Assembly: GCF_041381155.1 (NCBI RefSeq)
Contig: NC_091146.1
Location: 496,001 to 560,000, forward strand
Source of the DNA: Argopecten irradians
Lineage: Eukaryota; Mollusca; Bivalvia; Pectinida; Pectinidae
Direction: 5' to 3'
Length of the DNA stretch: 64,000 nucleotides
The position numbers and the translations under genes were made by a program. Positions 1-10,981 of this stretch are shown one piece after another. Under the pieces are notes generated by a model. That model was not told the origin of the DNA. It did no database searches and worked only from the letters and a program-made list of their open reading frames with translations. The first letter of the stretch is position 1; every line of letters starts with the position of its first letter.

Positions 1-649
1 TCCTAGGGGAACCTACATATGAAATTTGAGAAAGATCCCTTCAGTACTTTCTGAGAATTAGCGGTAACAAACTTTAACTATCAAAATCCAAGATGGCGGC
101 TTGTTCGGCCATCTTGTTGACCGATCAGTCCCAAAATGCAATATGCACAACTAGGGTCCTACGGGAACCTACATATGAAATTTGAGAAAGATCCCTTCAA
201 TACTTTATGAGAAATAGCGGTAACAAACTTTAACTATCAAAATCCAAGATGGCTGCCTGGCGGCCATCTTGTTGACCGATCAGTCCCAAAATACAATATG
301 CACAACTAGGGTCCTAGGGGAACCTACATATGAAATTTGAGAAAGATCCCTTCAGTGCTTTCTGAGAAATAGCGGTAACAAACTTTAACTATCAAAATCC
401 AAGATGGCTGCCTGGCGGCCATCTTGTTGACCGATCAGTCCCAAAATACAATATGCACAACTAGGGTCCTAGGGGAACCTACATATGAAATTTGAGAAAG
501 ATCCCTTCAGTACTTTTAGAGAAATAGCGGTAACAAGAATTGTTAACGGACGGACGGACGGACGGACGGACGGAAGGACGGACGGACGACGGACCACGGA
601 CGAAAGGCGATTTGAATAGCCCACCATCTGATGATGGTGGGCTAAAAAT
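1..649 (+). mobile_element. Helitron-like non-autonomous element, 3' part, ~155-bp tandem units
   Basis: About four units of roughly 155 bp follow one another from the window edge, each with AACCTACATATGAAATTTGA and, in the first three, a CAAGATGG...CCATCTTG inverted pair around a GGCGGC or GGCTGC core. The array ends in a GGAC-repeat tract (about 545-590) and then a perfect 12-bp hairpin at 617-644 (TAGCCCACCATC, loop TGAT, then its complement) followed by CTAAAAAT. The same terminal hairpin ends the element at 21749-23323. The 5' end lies outside the window. No protein is encoded; short open frames here are by-products of the repeat. Assignment to a Helitron/Helentron-type group is inference from architecture. 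Confidence 0.7.
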
Positions 650-1645
650 ATGATTGTCCTTCCCCAATGATGTTTCACAACAAATATGGATGAAATCCAT
701 CCAAGGATGAAGGAGGAGAAGGATTTTAAAGCTAAAATTAAGAAAATTTCCCCATTTGGGGCCCCACCTCTCAGCCCCTAGGGGTTGGACCAGGCTCATT
801 TATATCAAATATGATTGTCCGTCCCCAATGATGTTTCACATCAAATATGGATGAAATCCATCCAAGGATGAAGGAGGAGTAGGATTTTAAAGCTAAAATT
901 AAGAAAATTTGCCCATTTGGGGCCCCACCCCTCAGCCCCTAGGGGTTGGACCATGCTCATTTACATCAAATATGATTGTCCTTCCCCAATGATGTTTCAC
1001 ACCAAATATGGATGAAATCCATCCAAGGATGAAGGAGGAGTAGGATTTTAAAGCTAAAATTAAGAAAATTTGCCCTTTTGGGGCCCCACCATTCAGCCCC
1101 TAGGGGTCGGACCAAGCTCATTTATATAAAATATGATTGTCCTTCATCAATAATGTTTCACACCAAATATGGATGAAATCCATCCAAGGATGAAGGAGGA
1201 GTAGGATTTTAAAGCTAAAATTAAGAAAATTTGCCCTTTTGAGGCCCTGCCCCTCTGACCCTAGGGGTCGGACCAAGCTCATTTATATAAAATATGATTG
1301 TCCTTCCCCAATGAAGTTTCACACCAAATATGGATGAAATCCATCCAAGGATGAAGGAGGAGTAGGATTTTAAAGCTTAAAATAAGAAAATTTGCCCTTT
1401 TGGTGCCCCACCCCTCAGCCCCTAGGGGTCGGACCAGGCTCATTTATATAAAATATGATTGTCCTTCCCTAATGATGCTTCAAACCAAATATGGATGAAA
1501 TCCATCAAAGGATGAAGGAGGAGTAGGCTTTTGTATAAATAGTCTTACGCACGACGCACGGCGGACGGCACGGCGCACGGCGCACGACGACGGACGAAAC
1601 ACGATGACAATAGGTCATCCTGACCTTCGGTCAGATGACCTAAAA
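650..1645 (+). mobile_element. Helitron-like element, ~161-bp units, 3' hairpin end
   Basis: Five to six units of about 161 bp, each with ATATGATTGTCC, a GGATGAAATCCATCC partial palindrome and a GGGGCCCCACC tract, directly follow the CTAAAAA end of the previous element. The array ends in a CGCACGG/CGGACGG-rich tract (1545-1600) and a hairpin at 1611-1642: arms TAGGTCATC/GATGACCTA and TGACC/GGTCA, loop TTC, then AAAAAT. The hairpin is of the same class as the one at 5650-5683, but the core unit is unrelated. No 5' terminus is visible, so this copy is either 5'-deleted or was cut by the upstream element. Confidence 0.65.
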
Positions 1646-2297
1646 ATGAAAGCAATTTTTCAATGATATATTGATTACATATATACATATATATATAATA
1701 AGAGTATATATGCAAAATAGTTTATATATATGGATGTGTGTAAATTTATATGAGAACTCTTTGACTTAAAAAGATGTTAAGCAGCATACACAAAGTGTAT
1801 TGTGTCTTTCAAAGCTAGGTTATATTAATTGTATACATGCACATGAATACAAATAGACGTTATAGATAAACAAATACCAGATTAACATTTATGTAATCTT
1901 CATGTAGTCATGATTAGGATAAAAAATTCTCTGAATTAAGTCATCTTCAAAATACATGTATGCAAGATTTCAGTGTAATTCTTGAAATCTGATCTGTTCA
2001 CAAATACTTTATGCATGGAGTTCATTAAGATTAAACAAAAGGTGCATTTATGATTAATTTCTAAAAAAATTTAGAGTAATTTTCTTGATAAAAAAATTAA
2101 GGGATTAATCAAGTGTATTATGTCTTGATGTCAATTGTGTTTGCCCTATGGGCCTCATTGCTATGTATTAGATAGCTGTAAATTTAAATCACAATTGTCA
2201 TAAATCTTATGCCACTGAATTGAATCTGAATGCACCTTTTATTTCATCTGTAGTTTTAGATGTTCTCAAGTTTATGTTTGATATGTTCTTGTTGCAG
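1646..2297. other. AT-rich non-coding stretch with AT microsatellite
   Basis: Contains an (AT)n-rich run near 1675-1735. I see no exon or repeat family member here. It probably lies in an intron or upstream flank of the DUF6589-like gene, because the exon at 2298 is preceded by a plausible acceptor (TTCTTGTTGCAG). Confidence 0.5.
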
Positions 2298-2507
2298 AGA
2301 TTAAGCATGTTTACATTCGTTCTACCACAGAAAATTACATCACAATGCAGCTATACCATATGGTAAGATAAACATATAATGTAATTATTACCGGGTATGT
2401 AAGATACCTGCAATATCAATGTAATGTGATGTATAAAAGTATTACAAGTTGAATTGTGTTATATATCGAAAGAAGCTTGGAATCAGTCATTTTTATACAT
2501 AATTTAA

Positions 2508-3947
2508 ACAAGAGGCCCAGAGGGTCTGTATCGCTCACCTGGTTTGTAATGCCAAGTTATGTTTTGAATACAGGTTCATTGTTTCTTTTCTAAAGGAATT
2601 CAAATATTTACCTCTATTTCCGCTATCAGTCCCCGCTCCTCCTGCCCTCGGGGGGTCAGAGTCAAAATTTATACAATCTCTATTCCCCTTCCCCCAACGA
2701 TGTTTCTGGCCAAATTTGGTTATATTCCATGCAGAACTCTAGGACAAGTAGCGATTTATAGGATTTACCTCTATTTCCCATATTGGGCCCCACCCCTCCT
2801 GCCCCCGGGGGGTCAGAGCCAAAATTTATACAAGTTCTGTTCCCCTTCCCCCAATGATGTTTGTGGCCAAATTTGGTTACAATCCATGCAGAACTCTAGG
2901 ACAAGTAGCGATTTATAGGATTTACCTCTATTTCCCATATTGGGCCCCACCCCTCCTGCCCCCGGGGGGGTCAGAGCCAAAATTTATACAAGTTCTGTTC
3001 CCCTTCCCCCAAGGATGTTTGTGGCCAAATTTGGTTGCATTCCATGCAGAATTCTAGGACTAGTAGCGATTTATAGGATTTACCTCTATTTCCCCTATTG
3101 GGCCCCGCCCCTCCTGCCCCAGGGGGGTCAGAGCCAAAATTTATACAAGTTCTGTTCCCCTACCCCCAATGATGTTTGTGTCCAAATTTGGTTACATTCC
3201 ATGCAGAACTCTAAGACAAGTAGCGATTTATAGGATTTACCTCTATTTCCCCTATTGGGCCCCGCCCCTCCTGCCCCCGGGGGGTCAGAGCCAAAATTTA
3301 TACAAGTTCTGTTCCCCTTCCCCCAAGGATGTTTGTGGCCAAATTTGGTTACAATCCATGCAGAACTCTAGGACAAGTAGCGATTTATAGGATTTACCTC
3401 TATTTCCCCTATTGGGCCCCGCCCCTCCTGCCCCAGGGGGGTCAGAGCCAAAATTTATACAAGTTCTGTTCCCCTACCCCCAATGATGTTTGTGTCCAAA
3501 TTTGGTTACATTCCATGCAGAACTCTAAGACAAGTAGCGATTTATAGGATTTACCTCTATTTCCCCTATTGGGCCCCGCCCCTCCTGCCCCCGGGGGTTC
3601 AGAGCCAAAATTTATACAAGTTCTGTTCCCCTTCCCCCAAGGATGTTTGTGGCCAAATTTGGTTACATTCCATGCAGAATTCTAGGACAAGTAGCGATTT
3701 ATAGGATTTACCTCTATTTCCCCTATTGGGCCCCGCCCCTCCTGCCCCAGGGGGGTCAGAGCCAAAATTTATACAAGTTCTGTTCCCCTTCACCCAAGGA
3801 TATTTGTGGCCAAATTTGGTTACAATCCATGCAGAACTCTATGACTAGTAGCGATTTAAAGGAAATGTTGACGGACGGGACGGACGGACGACGGACGCCG
3901 CGCCACGACATAAGCTCACCGGCCCTTCAGGCCAGGTGAGCTAAAAA
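2508..3947 (+). mobile_element. Helitron-like element, complete, ~157-bp units
   Basis: The 5' end ACAAGAGGCCC at 2508 is followed by a hairpin (GGCCC-AGA-GGGTC, one G-T wobble) and GCTCACCTGG. The core has about eight units of roughly 157 bp, recognisable by TGGCCAAATTTGGTT and a GGGCCCC...CCTGCCCC tract. The tail is GGAC-rich (3870-3905), then a hairpin at 3913-3942 with arms AGCTCACC/GGTGAGCT, then AAAAAT. The 5' subterminal GCTCACCTGG is the exact complement of CCAGGTGAGC in the 3' hairpin. It sits in the intron between the exons at 2298 and 4171 of the DUF6589-like gene, so it need not affect the coding sequence. The 63-98 codon open frames inside are repeats of one another and not genes. 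Confidence 0.75.
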
Positions 3948-4403
3948 TATATCAAGTGCTCCATAACAGCTACTTTGAAATATTGTGACTTATTGTTTTG
4001 TCTTTCTTTAATCTTAGTGTAAATGTTTCTTATCGTTAAATGAACACTTATTGATTATTTTTTAATTTTAAAAGCATAGCTAAGATGTTCAAATGAAATG
4101 AAGAATTAGGTGAAAAATAAAGTAAACAATACTTGTATATATGTTATATGTAACTCTTTCTTTTAAATAGATCTCCATTCATTATGCCAGTGGGAAGAGG
4201 ACAGAGTTGGTCATCGATGAAATGCAAACAAAAATTTGTAAGGCAATCTTCAGAGGGAAATATGTTGCAAGATGCATTACTGATATCTTAATTAAGACAG
4301 ATGCTGAGACAGTAGTCAAAGCAAGCACACGTTTAATTTCAGAAGAAAGCAAGGCATTGTGTAAACGTGGCTCAGGTTCCATTTTACAAGATAAATCATA
4401 TGA

Positions 4404-5684
4404 CAAGAGGCCCAAAGGGCCTTAACGGTCATCTGACTACCTTGACAATAGTAAAATTAATTATATATGGTGTCACTTTGTCAGGATCATGTCAGGATCG
4501 TTTTCAATATCTTTCAACAAATTTTATTTCAAACAAGAGGCCCAAGGGCCTTAACATATAGGAAATTAATTAGATATAGTGTCATGGTAGTCATCTTCGA
4601 TTTGGGATCAACCACAGATGTAACAATACTTTGTCGAGACCATGTCAGGATCATTTCATGCAAGTTTCAGCCAAATCCCTTCGGTAGAACTTGAGAAGAA
4701 GTTCAAAATGTGTTTTCAAGATGGCGGCTGTGGCGGCCATCTTGGATTTCGGATCGACCCGAAAAATAACAACACTTTGTCGGGACCATGTCAGGGTCAT
4801 TTCATGCAAGTTTCAGTCAAATCGCACTGGTAGAACTTGAGAAGAAGTTCAAAATGTGTTTTCAAGATGGCGGCTATGGCGGCCATCTTGGATTTCGGAT
4901 CGACCCGAAAAATAACAACACTTTGTCGGGACCATGTCAGGATCATTTCATGCAAGTTTCAGCCAAATCGCACCGGTAGAACTTGAGAAGAAGTTCAAAA
5001 TGTGTTTTCAAGATGGCGGCTGTGGCGGCCATCTTGGATTTCGGATCGACCCGAAAAATAACAACACTTTGTCGGGACCATGTCAGGATCATTTCATGCA
5101 AGTTTCAGCCAAATCGCACCGGTAGAACTTGAGAAGAAGTTCAAAATGTGTTTTCAAGATGGCGGATGTGACGGCCATCTTGGATTTCGGATCGACCCGA
5201 AAAATAACAACACTTTGTCGGGACCATGTCAGGATCATTTCATGCAAGTTTCAGCCAAATCCCACTGGTAGAACTTGAGAAGAAGTTCAAAATGTGTTTT
5301 CAAGATGGCCGCTGTGGAGGCCATCTTGGATTTCGGATCGACCCGAAAAATAACAAACACTTTGTCGGGACCATGTCAGGATCATTTCATGCAAGTTTCA
5401 ACCAAATTGCACCGGTAGAACTTGAGAAGAAGTTCAAAATGTGTTTTCAAGATGGCGGCTGTGGCGTCCATCTTGGATTTCGGATCAACCCGAAAAATAA
5501 CAACACTTTGTCGGGACCATCTCAGGATCATTTCAGGTAAGTTTCAGCTCAATCCCACTGGTCAAACTTGAGAAGAAGTTCAAAATGTGAAAAGTTAACG
5601 CACGGCGGACGGCGCACGGCGCACGACGACGGACGAAACATGACGACTATAGGTCATCCTGACCCTTCGGGTCAGATGACCTAA
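4404..5684 (+). mobile_element. Helitron-like element inserted in an exon, 146-bp units
   Basis: The 5' end is (A)CAAGAGGCCC with hairpin GGCCC-AAA-GGGCC, then GGTCATCTGAC. The core has about six units of exactly 146 bp spacing (4642, 4788, 4934, 5080, 5226), each with CAAGATGGCGGC and GGCCATCTTG back to back. The tail is CGCACGG/CGGACGG-rich, with a hairpin at 5650-5683 and terminal CTAA. The 5' GGTCATCTGAC is the exact complement of GTCAGATGACC in the 3' hairpin. Removing 4404-5684 joins TATGA to TAACCTT and restores an open frame, so the element lies inside coding sequence between host A and T with no target duplication, as Helitrons do. A second 5'-type terminus (ACAAGAGGCCCAAGGGCC) sits inside at about 4533. 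No Rep or helicase is encoded. Confidence 0.8.
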
Positions 5685-5917
5685 TAACCTTATGACATTT
5701 TCTTGGACCCAATTCCATGATGAGATCCAGATTAGAGCTCCCAACCTTCTTCCGACAATTTCAGCTGTTGTTAGTGATGTGTCAGTTCCCATATCAGGAA
5801 AGAAATTTACACATATTCTGCACACCATCGCCTCTGGACTCCATGGAAGGAGCCCAGAAATGCCCACTACACTACCAGATGGCTTTTCTCGTCATGCATG
5901 GAGGATGTACCCAACAT
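5685..5917 (+). pseudogene. Distal half of the interrupted DUF6589-like exon
   Basis: The reading frame resumes right after the element as NLMTFSWTQFHDEI and runs to RSPE near 5858. It then has to shift by one base at CCC (5863-5865) to continue as HYQMAFLVMHGGCTQH. The exon ends at 5917 before GTAAGG in phase 0, which fits the next exon (DITRLAKIGLC) at 6201. The shifted frame, not the unshifted one, gives the phase match, so the extra C is very probably a real lesion or a homopolymer assembly error rather than a misread gene model. Confidence 0.6.
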
Positions 5918-6693
5918 GTAAGGTTTTAATTACCGGGTTTATTAGTACTATCATGGAAATATAACAGCTATGCCGAGGATATCCTTTAAGTCAAAAACTT
6001 AGTTAGAAACAAAACTACCATGTACTACTAAGATTTAATGCTATATGTCCATTACAGAAAATGAAAAATGATCTAAATATTGTGTTTGTGTAACAAAGAA
6101 TTTGTGTAATTCAGAGATGAACATGAACAAAAATTTTACCAAACTCTTTAATGTTTTCAAAACTGTATCTTATTACAATACCATATTTATGTATTTTTAG
6201 GATATAACAAGACTTGCAAAAATCGGATTGTGTGTGACACCACAGTCAGCCAGAGCTAAGTTAGCAGCATGGCAGGAGAACCTAAGTAAAGACATCATTC
6301 AGTTAAGAAAGGACTGGTCAGAAGGAGGAAGGAAGAAATACCAACTTGTTGGAGATAATTGGGACAAGAATATCCTTCCATCATTTAGGTTTGTGCAATA
6401 TTTTATTCTCAATAAAATAGTCATTCCTATCTTCTTCTGTTTCCCCCTTTCATTTCCTACAGACATTTATCAGTCATTCATATATAGGTATGCTAGGTAT
6501 ACTATTCATATACAGGTATGCATTTCTTTTTTATTTCATTATTATTTTTATTCTATAATTAACTTCTTAAGAATATTACCACTGTACCAAACCAAATAGT
6601 GTGAATGACTCCTTTTCATTAGCATTGTGCAATACTTTGTATCCCTAATATCTAGACATAGTGTCCTTATAGGAATAGATACTATAGATATAG

Positions 6694-6919
6694 TGTGGCC
6701 GCGGTGGTCCAGTGGTTAAGATGTCTCGACATGTTGCCACAAGCCCCCCCCCCCCCCACCTCAGGGTTGCGAGTGTGAATCCCACGTGGGGCAGTTGCCA
6801 GGCACTGGCCACTGGTAGGTGTTTTTTCTCCGGATACTCCGGCTTTTCTCCACTAACAAATCTGGCACGTCCTTACATGACCTTGGCTGTTTAGGACATT
6901 GAACTAATGAAACCAAACA
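6694..6919 (+). mobile_element. tRNA-derived SINE
   Basis: The head carries an A-box-like GGTGGTCCAGTGGTTAAG and, after a C homopolymer (about 6746-6759), a B-box-like GGGTTGCGAGTGTGAATCC. Then follow GTGGGGCAGTTGCCAGGCAC and a 3' part CCTTACATGACCTTGGCTGT ending in AAACCAAAC. The body and 3' part match the SINE at 17709-17913. It lies in the intron between the exons ending at 6388 and starting at 7102, so it does not break the gene. The anticodon region is degenerate, so this is not a functional tRNA gene. Confidence 0.7.
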
Positions 6920-8833
6920 GATGTATTGTCAGCAATGCAAGCAAGGATAGTGTGACCTGAATGAATTGTCATCTTTGCTGTTGTTGTTACATCCTGCTAC
7001 TATTACCATGTAATGATAATGATAACATTGTAAATTATTCAAATTTTGGCTATGTAGCAAACTTATTAGATATCACTTTTGTTTATTTTTATGTTTTGCA
7101 GAACATCACAGCAGAAGACACTTTCACTTCATTTGTTCAATGTGGTAGCAGTGGTTGACAGGGTTGACACTTCAATAGATTTCCCTGAAGAGACTCCAGA
7201 TCCTAGATCCTATGAAGACATTAGCCTTGACCATTTCCTACCATCAGAGGAGGAGCAAAGAAAACTGAAAGCAGAACTCGCATTCATCATGGCAACATCT
7301 CTAATAGATAACATTCCACAGTTGAATGAAATATTCAAAAATATCTATCCTAAACATCTTGAACACAAATACAGTGATTTCTCTGGATTGAAAACTACTC
7401 AGGTGATTATTTTTGAATTGATAACAGGCAGGATTTTAATTTAATTTCCTTCAAAAAGGAGCACTGATAATACTAATACAAATTATTTGAATTTATTGAC
7501 CGTTTTTGAAGATCTGAAGTTTTTTTGCTTTTCTCTAAAGAACTGTTTAAGTACATGATTTCTTTGTGAAACTTTAGGAATGTTAATTTCAGCTTCACTT
7601 AAGCATTGATGTAACTATTTTGTAACTTCATAGGGGTATGAAAGAAATTTTGTTTGCAAACTGTGAATCAGCGTAGACATCTCTATTGACACATCATGAT
7701 AACGTAAGGTTTTCGCACCATTCTTGGATTTTTTCTTCATAGTATATGAAGGAAAAGAATCTGCGAATCAGAAAGTTGGATTTAGTATGAAAACAAATGA
7801 AAATAAATTATAATGTAAATATATATGTTTAATTAAGAAATTATTTATCTTCAGTACCCTCTTGGTCTTCATGACTGCAATGAAACAAAGACAACTGATG
7901 TTATAAAGCTGCTGAAAGACCTGCAGGATGAATTTGTCCCTTTCAATGAAAATAGCATGGTAGAACCTGGTTTTCTTTGGTGGTATGTACTCATTTATGA
8001 ACCTGGAATTGTGTATATTTTTATCATTTCTACAAAAGAAACTTGTATGTTGTATGTTCATATGACTTAGTGTATGATGCAGTTCTTAGTGCTTGTTTTA
8101 AGTTGAAAATCAATAATCACTTGTTGGTATGTATCAAAATTATTTTCATTTTGTATTTTTTTTATCAAAAGTTCTTGTAAAATTTATGCTTGAAAACTAT
8201 ACCTTCAATACTAATTATATAAAATTAATGAAATTAATACCATTAATATTAATTCTTTTATGAGGTATAACTTTTCTTTATATTCTCAGGTGATCGTCTT
8301 ACCGATGAGAGGATTCAGGGTGCTCAAGAGGCCTTGCGAAATGGTGGAGACACTCCTAAAGACAGACTGGAAGGATTCATTTCCAAAATAGAAGATTTTC
8401 ATAGATTGATGAACTTTTTGGAGGTATACCAATACATTATTTTTTATGATAAGATGCGGATGGTATAAGATGTTACTTATAAACAAACTAACGAAATTTA
8501 TGGAAGATAGAAAGTTTCTGAATTTTCACTCTTTAATAACAAATGAAAAGTAATTGCATAATTTCTAAAACTTCAATCTGACAAAAAAAATATTTTCTGG
8601 TTTATTTCCACTGTGTCAAATTAAATGATATATTGAAGTGACTTCTCATTAAAAACAGAGAGAGACATAACTGTATAGCATGCTACAATAAATTAATTTG
8701 ATGTACCTGGATCATACTCTTCAAAATTCTATTGTGAATGATAAGTCCTCTAGTTATCTATGAATAGTTACACTGCAACTGTATGCACACCATAGCTTTA
8801 TGTTTATAATTAATACATGTCTTTCAATTTCAG

Positions 8834-9526
8834 GGAATTTGTCGACTTGCATACAGTTCAGACTCTGGGAAAGACCGAGGTACTTTGTATTACTTCCGCA
8901 ATTTACTGGATGCCCGTGATGTAAAGGGAGAAGTAAAGAACGCGTATAGGGCTTACAAACATTTATGCTACACGGTTCTGGATGCTATGTGCTGTGCATT
9001 GTACCTGAGGGAAAATGGTGTCTTGGACTCAGAGACAGAAATTGATTTGCCTATCAGTGGAGAACCAGATGATGAAAAAATCTCATGGCTGAACAAAATA
9101 TGTGAATCAATTATTGAGAAATATTTTTTCCATCAGAAAACTGATGTTTTCACAGAATTGAGAGATATTGTTAGTAACATGGATCATCCAGAAAACTACT
9201 GGATTTCAACTATGGAAAATGGCTGGCTGAAATGTCACTTCTGTGAGAAACTTTACAAATACATTGGCTCTTTGAAAGTTCATGAAAAGAGATTTCACAA
9301 CTTTGATGGTCCAGAGGTCAGCCCAAATAAAGGTACAAAACAGGAAGATGAGTTAAACAATTATGTCTTGATGTTGTTTGCTCTCTTACTTTTACACAAG
9401 AATTTGGACACACAGCGGTTGACATGGGAGACGGAGAACGGTCTGTGCGCTCGGCAAAATACGAGTTGGAAGTTTTCATATATCAATAATTATTTGCTTC
9501 ACCATTTTACGCTTGAGTATGTATAA
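8834..9526 (+). pseudogene. Last recognised exon of the DUF6589-like gene (C2H2 finger, GDGER)
   Basis: Begins after TTTCAATTTCAG in phase 0 and is the longest exon. It encodes about 190 residues in one frame including the C2H2 finger (Cys at 9233 and 9242, His at 9281 and 9296). The uncorrected frame ends at 9526 with no further family similarity. Moving by two bases at the CACACA run (9408-9413) opens AVDMGDGERS and KYELEVF, which fit the conserved DUF6589 C-terminal region, then a stop at 9487-9489. The dinucleotide expansion therefore looks like the lesion. Family members usually continue well beyond GDGER, so the rest is missing or in an exon I cannot identify. Confidence 0.55.
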
Positions 9527-10981
9527 GTTTCTTATCATGCATAATTCCAGGTCATCATCAACAAGTACACATGTATGACACATCTCATGAATTTGACATT
9601 TTGTTTTTTGTTTTTCAAAAACCATTTCCTGTGAGTGTGTTTATGTATAGCGATACGTGTAGTACCATTATTCTTGTGAGTGATAATATATATATGCTGT
9701 ACCAGATTTTTATGTCTTTTTACTTACATTAGTTTAAGTATAGTTATATAAAAAAAATTACTTGGTATGTGAAACCAAATAGTTAATATGCATTATTATA
9801 TATACATTTTCAATTTCACTGCAGTCCCAAGATTATATATAGTTGGCATTCACCAGACTAATGAACTGCATTTTCAACAGAAACAAATTAAATTAATATT
9901 AAATCATGGTTATATATTAGATATAATATATATATATATTTTTATATAAAATTTGACTATCAGATATATATACTGTAAACGTACATATTTCAGTGGCAAA
10001 TTTATTTCAGCACTTCCTCATCTGATTTGCATATGCTAAAATATGATTGGATTTATTGTAGTTTTGTATATTGTATAGCCATCATATCATTGACAATGAC
10101 ATTATAACCTGTACATGTTCATGATCACTATTTTGTTAAAATTTGACATCCCCAAAATAAATATGTTATACAATGTGTCAAATTAGTATTCATGAATGCA
10201 AATCAAGTTCAGGTCAATATATATTTTATTATGGAGTTCACATGTACAGTCATATATCACAGATCAATTGGTTCTGGTTCTCTATAATTATAACTTATAA
10301 AGAGATCTCAATTTACCAATAAATACAAAATATATGAATTTAAGTGTTATTTCTTTGTTTTTAATTAATTATCTATTTCAAGATAATTTGCATCTTGTAA
10401 ACAGAAATAATTGAACATTAATCAAAATACAATGAAGATCAAATTCATATGCTAAATGTCAACACTTCGTATTGAAACAGAGGTGGCCAGAATATACTGT
10501 TGCATATATTCTGTTGTCTGGAAAGTGTACCAATATGTAATTAACATATAATATAGCCCATTTTATAATGTAGTTAATGAATTAACTTTGACTTTTTCCA
10601 ATCTCATGATCACATTCAAATCTAGATCTGTAAAAAATTCCTTTAAGCCATCAGTAACTAGTAAGAACATATTTTGTCTGAGTAGATAACCTTGACCTGT
10701 TGTCAAGATAAAAAGTCCAGTGACAAATCTGTAACTGATATTGTAAAATCTTAAATAATTTTAAACTTGTATTGAAACTGCATTCATGTAGCAATATTTG
10801 TTTAATTTCACCCATTAAAACCATCTAATTTTCATTATCATATATACAACGAATTACATCATGGCTATATATATGTAGTTAGAGAATGTCTTCTTAAACC
10901 AAAATACTGAATCTATACTAAAGAGTGACAATGACTTAGTAAAAATAAGCAGAAGAATGTGCACGCGGTGGTAATGTAGGT
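9527..10981. other. AT-rich intergenic region between convergent genes
   Basis: Very AT-rich with ATATAT runs near 9900-9970. I see no exon, repeat family or RNA gene. It separates the 3' ends of the DUF6589-like (+) and RecQ-like (-) genes and should hold their 3' UTRs and poly(A) signals, none of which can be assigned with confidence. Confidence 0.5.

Larger units (their letters stand above)
2298..9489 (+). pseudogene. DUF6589-like protein with C2H2 zinc finger, disrupted copy
   Basis: Spliced gene model with matching phases: 2298-2362, 4171-4403 continued at 5685-5917 (split by an inserted element), 6201-6388, 7102-7402, 7855 to about 7969, 8290-8423, 8834 to about 9489. Hallmarks I associate with DUF6589 are FSWTQFHDE at 5698, GDRLTDERIQGAQEAL followed by EDFHRLMNFLE at 8290-8423, and MGDGERS at 9424. 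A C2H2 finger (C-x2-C-x12-H-x4-H) lies at 9233-9298. Defects: the 1281-bp insertion, one extra base in the CCC at 5863-5865, and an extra CA in the CACACA at about 9408-9413. The 7969 donor is weak; a stronger GTATGT at 7983 would be out of phase. The N-terminus lies upstream and the C-terminus stops soon after GDGER, so the family domain looks truncated. The family's biochemical role is not known to me. Confidence 0.6.

Noticed and set aside
545-590. GGAC run as a stand-alone microsatellite locus
   Set aside because: Similar GGACGG-type tracts precede most of the 3' hairpins of this element class, so it is an element component.
2700-3939. Overlapping 72-98 codon frames (MFVAKFGYIPCR...)
   Set aside because: Repeat-unit translations of the element at 2508-3947.
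4642-5540. Series of 63-104 codon frames starting MSGSFHASF
   Set aside because: They are translations of the 146-bp units; spacing is exactly 146 bp and no start or splice context is conserved.
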